From Phycisphaerae bacterium (GTDB taxonomy: Bacteria; Planctomycetota; Phycisphaerae; Sedimentisphaerales; Anaerobacaceae), in contig JAQTMR010000008.1 in the NCBI GenBank assembly GCA_028714255.1, positions 1-64,000 of the forward strand: a stretch of DNA of 64,000 nucleotides. The letters run 5' to 3'. The notes beneath the pieces are model-generated. The model was not told the DNA's origin. It made no database searches and saw only the letters and a program-made list of their open reading frames with translations. The number at the start of each line of letters is the position of its first letter. Position 1 is the stretch's first letter. The translations under genes were made by a program, and so were the position numbers. Shown piece after piece: positions 33,911 through 41,946 of this stretch.

Positions 33911-34162
33911 CTAAAATGGTTTGTAATTATCTTTTATCCGCCACGATTCAGGCAGATTAACATTGTATTTGCACTCAAGGCATTTTTCATCGGCTTTCGC
34001 TGAACAGGTTGTCATCCCCTGTAAATCCTTATCACATTCCACTGGCCAGATATGGACGAACAAATCATTTATATCGTCCGGCCCGGCCTTGCTGTCGAGC
34101 CATTCTTTTATCGTATCAATTCTTCGACTGGTCAAAATGTCTTTTTGAACTTTAGTACCCAT
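33911..34162 (-). CDS. Small Cys-containing hypothetical protein
   Basis: 83 residues with four cysteines in CSAKADEKCLECKYN and a preceding VECDKDLQG, a possible zinc or disulfide site. Polar N-terminus MGTKVQKDILTSRRID. Ends 13 bases before the coiled-coil gene start, in the same leftward accessory operon. No family recognised. Confidence 0.5.
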   Translation of the reverse strand: MGTKVQKDILTSRRIDTIKEWLDSKAGPDDINDLFVHIWPVECDKDLQGMTTCSAKADEKCLECKYNVNLPESWRIKDNYKPF

Positions 34163-34195
34163 TTTTTCACCTTACTTAAAATTATCAATAACAAA

Positions 34196-34453
34196 TCATA
34201 AATTACAAATCCCCAGTGCTTCCAATATCAGTTCGAGATTTGCGCTTGTCATTTTAGATCTGCCTTCCAGATAGTTACCTATCGCCTGTCTCGTTATAAA
34301 TTGAGTACTCTTCGGCAGCACACCCAATCTTTCCACCTCACCTGCCAGCCAGTAGTTATTAACCGTTGTTGTAAGCTGCGCTGCGTTCTCGATTCCCTGC
34401 TGCTTCATTGCTTTTTTTATGATTTTCCGAAAATCAATCTTCATAAACTTCAA
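34196..34453 (-). CDS. XRE-like helix-turn-helix regulator
   Basis: 85 residues. The segment TRQAIGNYLEGRSKMTSANL with following LELILEALGI is a Cro/CI-type helix-turn-helix with the usual final helix, and the first part (IDFRKIIKKAMKQQGIENAA) supplies helix 1. A single-domain DNA-binding protein, candidate repressor for the accessory island or lysogeny. Alternative starts at 34453 and 34444. Confidence 0.7.
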   Translation of the reverse strand: MKFMKIDFRKIIKKAMKQQGIENAAQLTTTVNNYWLAGEVERLGVLPKSTQFITRQAIGNYLEGRSKMTSANLELILEALGICNL

Positions 34454-34674
34454 TATCCTTATCTTCTTTGCTCCAGAGGCCGGCCGCCAAACGATGGTAT
34501 ATCAAACGCCGCGAACCTCAATCCTACTTCCTTGCGTTTTAGACAAAAATCATAATTATTTAACTACCTTACAATTTTCAAACTCATCGACCATAACCAA
34601 AACAGCTTTTGAGGGTGTGCGTTTTAGGTTTGCGTCTTTTCATCTTTCAGCCTTTTGTTTTTTTCTCTAATGAG

Positions 34675-35127
34675 TTAACCATAAATCCGCTCATCTTCGC
34701 AATCGTCGCAGAAATAGCCGGTGCGAGAGTCAATATCACGTTCGGCCTCCTCTTGATTAGAACCTTCACCATGTGTACCTATCCGCCAGACGCCTTCTTT
34801 TTTGCCGCAAATTTCGCAAGGATGTATTAAGTTGTGCGTTTTTTTGGACTTCATATATTTATCCCTCTTAATTTTTGAAAATCCGACCTTTTCCATATTT
34901 CCATCGAAGTTTGGCAGAAAATCAAATGTAGATAAATCTTTATTTCCTCGCACATTTTGGTCAAATTCATCTTTGAATCTTATACCTCCATCGTGTTGTT
35001 TATTTTGCAAAGCTAATCGTCTTAATCTTTCACAAAAAACCACTCTTTTTCTGTTGTGGCGTTGTCCAAACAGAGCAATAATATCTCCTTCTTTGCAGTC
35101 ATTTTTTTTGATTCCCACTTTAGCCAC
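34675..35127 (-). CDS. Zinc-ribbon hypothetical protein in accessory operon
   Basis: 150 residues from GTG 35127, which has an AGGAG ten bases upstream and lies 16 bases after the previous stop; longer starts would run into that gene. A basic N-terminal half (KKNDCKEGDIIALFGQRHNR) is followed by CEICGKKEGVWRIGTHGEG and a final CDDCEDERIYG, a four-Cys ribbon. Downstream partner of the 35144-35551 zinc-ribbon gene. Function unknown. Confidence 0.6.
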   Translation of the reverse strand: MAKVGIKKNDCKEGDIIALFGQRHNRKRVVFCERLRRLALQNKQHDGGIRFKDEFDQNVRGNKDLSTFDFLPNFDGNMEKVGFSKIKRDKYMKSKKTHNLIHPCEICGKKEGVWRIGTHGEGSNQEEAERDIDSRTGYFCDDCEDERIYG

Positions 35128-35143
35128 CGTTTTTCGTCTCCTG

Positions 35144-35551
35144 TTATTTTTTTCTCTGTGTCCTCTGTGCTCTTTTTTGCTTTTGGCAGTTTTCGCACGT
35201 CTGGCTATAAAGCCGCACCCCATCCTTGTATCTTGTGGCTTCGGCCTGACCACAGTATTGGCATTTTGTCGGTGGTTGGGCTATGCCTTCAGTGTCATCT
35301 GGTATGTCGCAGCAGTGTTCGCAACTGCCAAGCGGATAGTTATGGCCTTCAACATACGGCTCACTCCAGTTGTTTCCAAGGTCGCTATAAGCACCGCATC
35401 GCCCGCATCGCAACGCTTGGCCGTCGCGAATCTGCGCGACGCAATCCACACAAAGAAGGATTGCCGCATCGAACTTGTTTTTAAACTTCATCAGATTGCC
35501 GATGATAACTTCTTTTTCGCACCACGCACAATTTTTTGTTTCCGAGTCCAT
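35144..35551 (-). CDS. Zinc-ribbon protein, paralogue of the IS-associated gene at 52908
   Basis: 135 residues with five CxxC-type pairs: CAWCEKE, CVDC, CGRCGAYSD, CEHCCDIPDD and CQYCGQAEA plus CENC. About 85% identical by eye to the 130-residue protein at 52908-53300, including the GNNWSEPYVEGH...YPLGSCEHCC core, and the similarity extends ~20 bp into the upstream SD region. Probably binds two or more zinc ions. Role unknown; see the finding on exchange between phage and transposon. Confidence 0.7.
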   Translation of the reverse strand: MDSETKNCAWCEKEVIIGNLMKFKNKFDAAILLCVDCVAQIRDGQALRCGRCGAYSDLGNNWSEPYVEGHNYPLGSCEHCCDIPDDTEGIAQPPTKCQYCGQAEATRYKDGVRLYSQTCENCQKQKRAQRTQRKK

Positions 35552-35686
35552 TTTTTAACCCTTCTAAAAATTTGTTACTAAATTGTTTTCAATCGGCTTT
35601 TCGCTCAAAGTTAAGAACTTTAGCCGAATTTAACCTCCTGGCTCCGGAGGTTCAAAGGTTACTATTGACTTATCAATTCTATGTAA

Positions 35687-35715
35687 AGTCTAACGCCGCA
35701 ACTGAACTTTGTCAA
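35687..35715 (-). promoter_or_regulatory. Sigma70-type promoter for the leftward accessory operon
   Basis: Minus strand TTGACA (35715-35710), 17-base spacer, TAGACT (35692-35687). It points towards the zinc-ribbon gene at 35551 and lies divergent from the restriction-modification gene at 35830. A perfect -35 makes host-polymerase expression in the lysogen likely. Confidence 0.7.
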
Positions 35716-35829
35716 GTCTTTTTCCTTGAAATTTTGGTAACTATCCCCTCATGACAAGTACAAAAGTGTTTTTTTGAGCCTATCCTATTCTGCTGGTTAA
35801 TTGATTAGTGCGTTTATATAATAGGAGTT

Positions 35830-38187
35830 ATGATGTATACTAAACCATTAGAAAGAGATACGGAATACTTAATAAATACACAACTCCAAAATTTATCTTG
35901 GGTTTTAGAACCAAAGGATAAAAAGAGAAACGTATATTTTCAACGTCCCAAAACCGAACTCCAACGTAAAGCCCTAAAAGGTAACTTTCCTGATTATGTG
36001 CTTTATCCTACTGATTCTGATAGCCCCCTAATCGTAATTGAGGCAAAGCGACCACAAAAGAGTATAGAAAAAGCAATGGAGCAGGGTATTAAATATGCAA
36101 GTGCTTTAAAAGCTCCGATAGTATTTGCCAGCAATGGAATTTTCACAAAAACATTTCATCTAAAAAATCACAATAACCTTATCCTAAATGGAACTGAAGT
36201 AGAAGAGTTCATCAAGGAAGTAACTGCCCTAAAATTTCTAAATACAAATGAGTATACATCACTTGATAAATATGTAATAAAATCTCGCAAGGAACTCATA
36301 GATATATTTGATAAAGCCAACAATGTCCTAAGAGAAGAAGAGGGACTACAAGCGGGAGTAGAACGGTTTAGTGAATTTGCCAATATATTATTTTTGAAAT
36401 TAATAAGTGAACGAGAAGATTTAAATGAGGAAGAGGGGAAAGATTTTATTATTGACCGTGAATACCGCTGGTCATTTTTCAGAGACAAAAAAGGCAAAGA
36501 GTTGTTGAGTTACATTAACGATACGGTATTGCCTAAATTTAGGGAAGAATTTGACGATAAAATTATATTTTCAAAACTCAAAATTTCAACACCCAAAACC
36601 CTCGAAACACTTGTTGACAAAATAGACCCCTTGTATCTTACCGATACGAAGAGCGATATAAAAGGCGATGCGTTTGAGTATTTTCTTAAATCTTATAGTT
36701 CTGGAAACAACAATGATTTAGGCCAATATTTCACTCCACGTCACATTGTTAAAACAATGGTGAAATTGCTTTCGCCTACATTGGGCGAAAGAATTTATGA
36801 CCCCTTCTGCGGGACGGGCGGAATGCTTACGGAATGTTTCAAGCATATCAATAATACAATGCCACATAATCGGTCATCATTAGATACGTTAAAAACCAGG
36901 ACATTATTCGGCAGAGAAATTACGGATATAGTTCGCATTGCAAAAATGAATATGATTTTATGGGGAGACGGCCATAATAATATTGACAAAATCAACAGCT
37001 TAAAAAATCCCAAAAAACACGAATACGATGTAGTAATAACAAATATCCCGTTTGCTCAGACAACAAATTATGGAGAACTATACGATATTCCTTCCAACAA
37101 TGGGGACAGTGTTTGTATACAGCATTGTTTAATGGCCTTAGATGACAAAAACCCAAACAGCCGCGCTGCTATCATAGTACCAGAAGGTTTTTTGTTTGAC
37201 AAAGTGTATAAGCGAGAAAGAGAGTATTTGGTAAATAGATATAGTTTGCAAACGGTAATATCTTTGCCGTCTGGCGTTTTTCTGCCTTATACGCCACAGA
37301 AAGCCAGTATTTTATATGTAAAACTCAAACAGGCTAATCAAAAAACTATAAAGTATTTTACTGTTCACAGCGATGGTTATACGCTAAATAACTATCGGAA
37401 AAGATTATCTGGCATAAATGACTTAGACAGATTACTTGACGGCATCGAATTTGATTTGCTCTCAATAAAAGATATTGCCAAAAACAATTACGAACTGATA
37501 AAAGGCATATATACCTCTGCCGGTTTTACTTTTAAAAATACAAAAATGGCATTCCTGAAAGATGTGACTGTTGATATTAAAAGCGGCCAGTCTGCTCCAC
37601 AGGATTTACAGTTGTTTGAAAATGGAACACATAATTTTGTTAGGGTTTCCGATTTGGCGAAAGAACATATTGTTTATCATTTAGTTGAGTCCAGAGATAA
37701 GCTAAATGACAAAGGCATTAAAGGACTCACTATTTTCCCAAAAGGAACTATCTTGTTTCCTAAAAGCGGAAAAACTGTAATTAAAAATCACAGGGCAATG
37801 CTGGGAGTAGATTCTTATGTGGTAAGTCATTTGGAGGGCATAATACCGAATACTCAAAAAATAGACCCTTATTATTTGTTTGGCTGTCTTTTAAATATTG
37901 ACGCAAAAGAACTGTTGTTGAATGAGGGGTATCCATCTATAAGAAAAGGTGTTTTTGAAAATATAATTATTCCTTTGCCCTCAAAAGAAAAACAAAAAAC
38001 AATCGCTAAATCTATCCGAGGATTAGTAAAAATGGAAAAACGTAAAAACGAATTGCTTGTCAAGGTACAGCAAAGCTATGAACAAGCACAAAGCCTAAAA
38101 GGATTATCTACTAATAAATCAGTCTTTGACGCTATGATTAAACGGGCATCGCAGCCGATTCAGAAAGAGAGAAAAACAAAGGATTAA
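35830..38187 (+). CDS. Single-chain restriction-modification-specificity enzyme (type I-derived, type IIG/IIB-like)
   Basis: 785 residues joining three type I modules. (1) N-terminal HSDR_N-like nuclease: Asp55 (NFPDYVLYP) and Glu71-x-Lys73 (VIEAKRP), a PD-(D/E)XK site. (2) HsdM-like N6-adenine methylase about 170-560: LGQYFTPRHIV, SAM motif I DPFCGTGGM (324-332) and catalytic motif IV written Asn405-Ile-Pro-Phe instead of NPPF. (3) C-terminal HsdS-like target-recognition domain about 570-785 (KGTILFPKSGKTVI, then SIRKGVFENIIIPLPSKEKQ and a coiled coil). There is no helicase/translocase. Start has AGGAG then two ATG; a TATAAT box is just upstream. AT-rich relative to flanks and inverted to the late operon. 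Confidence 0.88.
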   Translation: MMYTKPLERDTEYLINTQLQNLSWVLEPKDKKRNVYFQRPKTELQRKALKGNFPDYVLYPTDSDSPLIVIEAKRPQKSIEKAMEQGIKYASALKAPIVFASNGIFTKTFHLKNHNNLILNGTEVEEFIKEVTALKFLNTNEYTSLDKYVIKSRKELIDIFDKANNVLREEEGLQAGVERFSEFANILFLKLISEREDLNEEEGKDFIIDREYRWSFFRDKKGKELLSYINDTVLPKFREEFDDKIIFSKLKISTPKTLETLVDKIDPLYLTDTKSDIKGDAFEYFLKSYSSGNNNDLGQYFTPRHIVKTMVKLLSPTLGERIYDPFCGTGGMLTECFKHINNTMPHNRSSLDTLKTRTLFGREITDIVRIAKMNMILWGDGHNNIDKINSLKNPKKHEYDVVITNIPFAQTTNYGELYDIPSNNGDSVCIQHCLMALDDKNPNSRAAIIVPEGFLFDKVYKREREYLVNRYSLQTVISLPSGVFLPYTPQKASILYVKLKQANQKTIKYFTVHSDGYTLNNYRKRLSGINDLDRLLDGIEFDLLSIKDIAKNNYELIKGIYTSAGFTFKNTKMAFLKDVTVDIKSGQSAPQDLQLFENGTHNFVRVSDLAKEHIVYHLVESRDKLNDKGIKGLTIFPKGTILFPKSGKTVIKNHRAMLGVDSYVVSHLEGIIPNTQKIDPYYLFGCLLNIDAKELLLNEGYPSIRKGVFENIIIPLPSKEKQKTIAKSIRGLVKMEKRKNELLVKVQQSYEQAQSLKGLSTNKSVFDAMIKRASQPIQKERKTKD

Positions 38188-38188
38188 G

Positions 38189-38317
38189 CTGTTTTCTTCT
38201 GTTGTATCTGTAAGCAAATTCATTCACATAGGTTTGTAGATATTTAGGGCTTACGGCGTGATAAGTGCCGTGAATAGACCTTTTAAGCTGGCTCCAAAAT
38301 CCCTCTAAAATCAACAG
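38189..38317 (-). pseudogene. IS1595/ISXO2-type transposase remnant
   Basis: Only the C-terminal ~40 residues remain, in one minus-strand frame: LEGFWSQLKRSIHGTYHAVS continuing PKYLQTYVNEFAYRYNRRK. This is the conserved end of the DDE domain (compare the intact gene at 53304: GIDNFWSLLKRSIKGTY). There is no start and no upstream domain. It abuts the stop codon of the restriction-modification gene, suggesting that gene arrived by or beside a transposition event. It is a different family member, not a copy of the 53 kb element. Confidence 0.75.
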
Positions 38318-38331
38318 TTACAGCCTGTAAA

Positions 38332-38547
38332 TTAATACGTTTTATCGATGATCTCTTTTGTCCTCACACTCTTCCCGCAATGTCGGCATATCTTATATCT
38401 GCGAATTGCCCCCGGTATAGGGCTCGTTTTAACCGTGTCCCAGGGGCGGCCAGCCTCATCACGGAAGTCCTCGCACCCGCATTGTGGGCATTGCAGGCCT
38501 AATTTTCTTTTTTGTTTATCGTCCATTTTTGGTTTTTCGTCAGTCAT
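38332..38547 (-). CDS. Small zinc-ribbon protein
   Basis: 71 residues: CPQCGCEDFRDEAG and CRHCGKSVRTKEII form a four-Cys ribbon like those at the start of NrdR or of Ogr/Delta-like phage regulators. Four bases separate it from the ClpP-like gene, so it belongs to the late operon. Possible nucleic-acid-binding regulator. Confidence 0.6.
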   Translation of the reverse strand: MTDEKPKMDDKQKRKLGLQCPQCGCEDFRDEAGRPWDTVKTSPIPGAIRRYKICRHCGKSVRTKEIIDKTY

Positions 38548-38550
38548 AAT

Positions 38551-39096
38551 TCAAACAACTTTATCAATAAGTCCATATTTCTTTGCTTCCTTACCTGTCA
38601 TCCACACATCCGTTGCCGGCAGCAGAATCTCCTTGATTTGCCGTTTGTTCAATTTTGTGTGTTTCAGATAATGCCTAATCATCCTCTCCTGCACCATATT
38701 CTGCTCTTTTCGGTCGGCTATCAGCTCGTGATATTTTCCCGAAGTTTCCCATGAATACTGGTGACTTAATAGTCTCGTATTTTTCGTAATTATCCTGTGA
38801 CCCTTTGTCCCTGAACAGAGAATAAGCAGCCCCATGGAGGCGCAGGTGCCAAGTCCTGTGATATAGACCGGCATTTTGGAAAACTCGATAAAATCAGTCA
38901 CCATAAAACCTGCGGGCATAGTTCCGCCGGGTGAATTGAGAATCATCTGAATAGCCTTAAAGTTCGGCTTGACCATTGTATTGATATATACGAGCTCTTC
39001 GACTATCGTTTTCATCGAATCGTCGCTTATCGCACCACATATATTAACCATCCCTTGTTCCCGTAGTTCTATTGATGTTGCGATCGTACTTTTCAT
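38551..39096 (-). CDS. ClpP-like serine protease (S14), probable head maturation protease
   Basis: 181 residues covering the ClpP fold: NSPGGTMPAGF (54-64), nucleophile Ser87 in CASMGLL, base His112 in LLSHQYSW, and an Asp near 163 in PATDVWMTGKEAKKYG followed by GLIDKVV. The full triad is conserved. In lambda-like phages a ClpP-fold (S49/S14) enzyme next to terminase acts as prohead protease; here a separate S78-type protease is fused to the capsid, so roles may be split, or this one may work with host ClpX-like partners. Confidence 0.85.
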   Translation of the reverse strand: MKSTIATSIELREQGMVNICGAISDDSMKTIVEELVYINTMVKPNFKAIQMILNSPGGTMPAGFMVTDFIEFSKMPVYITGLGTCASMGLLILCSGTKGHRIITKNTRLLSHQYSWETSGKYHELIADRKEQNMVQERMIRHYLKHTKLNKRQIKEILLPATDVWMTGKEAKKYGLIDKVV

Positions 39097-39106
39097 TTTG
39101 CACCTT

Positions 39107-41032
39107 TCATCTCAATCTTTTTTGTCTTTGTAGTTCCGACAACACTATTTTTTTCTTTAGTCCCGCCGCTGCGGCTCTTCTTTCCACTTTTACCTTCGGG
39201 TCCCTGCCGTAAAGAATATGTACTCTTTTGTAATGGGCCGCCGCCGCCGCAAGCACCGCTGTATCGAGATGGTGTGTTTTGGCGCCTTTTGACACCGGCA
39301 CCCATCTCCACGTTTCTTGCCCGTATTTGTCTCTGATTTTTATTTTGTGCTCGTTGCAGAAGTCTTTGAAGTACCTGTCGGGAATTTCTATATAAAACTC
39401 TGTCGAGCCGGGCGAGCCTGCAGGCCTCGACACCCACGTTGTCACCCTGTCTTTGAAAAATCCGGTATCTATCATAAACAGCTGCATACCCCTGTATTTT
39501 TTGGCCCGCACATCCGATATCCTTTCCATGGCGCTGGCGACGATCGGCGCCCGCTGTTCGCCCGATGCTCCCTTCGTCGGGAAAACAAGTCCGGGATATT
39601 TCATGCAGAAATCAAATACCCTGTCCTCCATAAACCCAGAATCGACGAACATGCAGACCACCGGCAGCCAGGGCTTCTCTTCGTTCAGTGTTCCATCTTC
39701 CCACGGGAACGGACTAAGCAGCACCTCGTCTTCGAGCTGGTCGAAGTTCGTCGCCGACCCGCTCGACACGACGCAGTTTCGCATCCCGTATCCGAATCCT
39801 CTCACCTCATAATCTATTCGTATCATGTGCCGTTCGTCTTCGTGATAATCCGCCCCGGCAACCAGTATCAGCACCCAGTCCGGCACCGTTCCTCTGCTGG
39901 ATTGGCCTTTATGCTCGTCCATTTCCGACCGGCTGACTTTACGGCCGCTCTCCTCGTGTATCTGTGACAGTACCTGATTCCTGAATTCTCTTAATACCTC
40001 CGGTGCTATTTCCTCTTTGTTTTGCGCCTCGAAAAATTCCGCCAGCATCCTGTGCCACAAAATCCACGGGCTGATTAGGCCGTCTATCCAGAACCCCGTG
40101 TGTCTCTTGCCTCGTCGAGGTTTACCGATGATATTGCCTTTGGCATCTATTATTTGCCCCCTTGGCACCCATTTACCGGCTGCCACCATATCCGTCTTGT
40201 GATGCTGCTCGATATGCCCTGCGCAGACGTTGCATTCGTAATAAACACATTCGTCTTTTATGATTATTTCCGGGTCGCGAAGGCCCGGCGGGTCCACCTT
40301 AAGATTGCCGAATGACGGGTCGAAGTACCGCCCACATAATGGGCATGGAATCCAGTACCGCTGCATATTTGAATCATTCAGCGAAATCCATATAAATCCA
40401 TCCGCTGTTGTAAGCGTACAGAGATATATAACCTTGAAATCTGGGAACGTGGTCCCTCTTCGGTAGGCCAGCTTGGCTGGGCTGCCTTCTCTGCCGACGT
40501 ATTTAGGCCATTTATCTGTCTCATCGCACGCAAGCACACCGATTGCTCTGCTCGCCATCCCCATCGCCGACTGACTACCTGTGAAATAAAGAGGCATTGT
40601 ATCAAACTGGAATACTCTGCCGATTTTTATATCGCGGCAGTGTTTGGTAAAATGTCTGCTTAGGGCTGGACTGTCCCTGAAGGTTGGCAGCAGCCTTTCA
40701 GTTGATATATTCTCGCAATCTTCATCACGTCCGGTGACATAAAGGGTAGGTGCAGGATTGACATCCACCGTATATCCAATCATATTAAAGACCGCTTCCG
40801 TCTTCCCGCATTGTGCCGGTCCGGTAATTGTGATTTCCTCCACCTCCGGGTCTGTAAATGCGTCCATTATGTCGCGAAGATACGGCGCCCTATCCGTCCG
40901 CCATTGCCCGTGTTCGGCGGATGTGCTGGGTAGCATACGGTTCGTGTCTGCCCATTGCGACACGGTCGTCGGCGCCGGCGTATCCCATGCTTGGCGTTCC
41001 TCTTTGCTCCATATTGTTTTAGTTGCAGCCAT
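39107..41032 (-). CDS. Terminase large subunit, GpA family
   Basis: 641 residues from ATG 41032 (MAATKTIWSKEERQAW). Walker A ITGPAQCGKTEA, Walker B with GVLACDETDKWP, and the GpA-type opening SQWADTNRMLPSTSAEHGQW identify the packaging ATPase-nuclease of lambda-like phages. The nuclease half includes LVAGADYHEDERHMIRIDYE and CMFVDSGF acidic sites. A TTG start 11 codons upstream would overlap TerS but lacks an SD. It pumps DNA into proheads with TerS and the portal. Confidence 0.92.
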   Translation of the reverse strand: MAATKTIWSKEERQAWDTPAPTTVSQWADTNRMLPSTSAEHGQWRTDRAPYLRDIMDAFTDPEVEEITITGPAQCGKTEAVFNMIGYTVDVNPAPTLYVTGRDEDCENISTERLLPTFRDSPALSRHFTKHCRDIKIGRVFQFDTMPLYFTGSQSAMGMASRAIGVLACDETDKWPKYVGREGSPAKLAYRRGTTFPDFKVIYLCTLTTADGFIWISLNDSNMQRYWIPCPLCGRYFDPSFGNLKVDPPGLRDPEIIIKDECVYYECNVCAGHIEQHHKTDMVAAGKWVPRGQIIDAKGNIIGKPRRGKRHTGFWIDGLISPWILWHRMLAEFFEAQNKEEIAPEVLREFRNQVLSQIHEESGRKVSRSEMDEHKGQSSRGTVPDWVLILVAGADYHEDERHMIRIDYEVRGFGYGMRNCVVSSGSATNFDQLEDEVLLSPFPWEDGTLNEEKPWLPVVCMFVDSGFMEDRVFDFCMKYPGLVFPTKGASGEQRAPIVASAMERISDVRAKKYRGMQLFMIDTGFFKDRVTTWVSRPAGSPGSTEFYIEIPDRYFKDFCNEHKIKIRDKYGQETWRWVPVSKGAKTHHLDTAVLAAAAAHYKRVHILYGRDPKVKVERRAAAAGLKKKIVLSELQRQKRLR

Positions 41033-41033
41033 T

Positions 41034-41624
41034 TTAAGGAGTTTTGTAATTTGCGAATAAATCAATTATAAAAATAACTTCTTTTTTAAGAATTTCCTGC
41101 ATCCTCGCCGGCGTCTGTCCCCTTAATAGTGGCACCGCTTTTCTCGGCAGATTCAGCAGCATCTTTTTAACGACCTGTATCCGTTCGACGTCTCTCTTGT
41201 CGTAGTCCGCCTTTTTAACCCATTCTTTTTTTAATATTTCCAGTTGTATTCTTTCCCGTTCGTCGCGGGTTGCTTTTATATTTGCCTCCGACTCCTCTTT
41301 TTTCAGCTTTGTTTTCGTCGATTTCTTGCCTTCGTGCTCGGCAAACTGTTTGAGTTGGCTCCTGATATAGACCTTTTTGCCGTCCTTACCGGCCGTCAGC
41401 ATCCCCTCTTTTTCCCATCGGCGGATAGTCCGAGCGTTTCGCCCTACGAACAGTGCCGCCGCTTCCTGCGTTTCGATAATCTCGGATTCCGCAATCTCGG
41501 CCCGGCTGTTTTTAGCCTTCGATTTTCTACTGTTTTTTTTTGGTTCTTCGCTCATCTTTTCGAATTCATCCAGTTCAGCCAGCTCCGGCCTCGACAGGGG
41601 CTGGTTATTCCTTACGCGCGTCAA
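41034..41624 (-). CDS. Terminase small subunit-like (Nu1-type), start uncertain
   Basis: 196 residues from TTG 41624. Contains a MerR/excisionase-type winged helix (TQEAAALFVGRNARTIRRWE, then KDGKKVYIRSQL) followed by a helical oligomerisation region ending in IIDLFANYKTP, as in lambda Nu1. Coding-like sequence continues upstream in the same frame (DPIEVAQKQRHLYLLTRVRN) without an ATG, while an ATG at 41706 in another frame leads into it over a run of five A (41683-41687). The true start or a frameshift is therefore open. Precedes TerL with overlapping ends. Confidence 0.72.
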   Translation of the reverse strand: MTRVRNNQPLSRPELAELDEFEKMSEEPKKNSRKSKAKNSRAEIAESEIIETQEAAALFVGRNARTIRRWEKEGMLTAGKDGKKVYIRSQLKQFAEHEGKKSTKTKLKKEESEANIKATRDERERIQLEILKKEWVKKADYDKRDVERIQVVKKMLLNLPRKAVPLLRGQTPARMQEILKKEVIFIIDLFANYKTP

Positions 41625-41727
41625 GAGGTACAGGTGCCTCTGCTTCTGTGCTACCTCGATAGGGTCTATTTTGTTATCCGTCTTTTTGATTGTCTCCGGC
41701 CTGCATTTCTAATATCCTTTTAGTGCT

Positions 41728-41812
41728 AAAAAAGTCCCCGGCGGGGTTAATATGCCGTGCCAGTTACAGCTGTCACGGCAGACGGTTAATATCGCCGTCT
41801 CCTGCCGGGGCG
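41728..41812 (-). terminator. Branched terminator-like element before the late operon
   Basis: On the minus strand an outer 7-bp stem (ccccggc 41810-41804 / gccgggg 41742-41736) encloses two hairpins (gacgg...ccgtc; tgccgtg...cacggca) and ends in ACTTTTTT. The motif atattaac occurs twice. It lies between the 41947 gene and the terminase small subunit, where transcript antitermination is used in lambda-like phages. Confidence 0.6.
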
Positions 41813-41946
41813 TCTTTTATTCCGGCTTCCCTGCCATAAGCATTATTTTCGACTGGCTTTAACAGCCTTTCTTCCTGTCCATTGTTCCCATCGTTTGACT
41901 GCCACATCGCAGAAAACAGGTTCGGTTTCCATCGCGTAGCATCGCC

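Noticed and set aside
34802-35581. Plus-strand 259-codon frame overlapping the accessory operon
   Set aside because: Shadow of two minus-strand zinc-ribbon genes with good SDs and a promoter.
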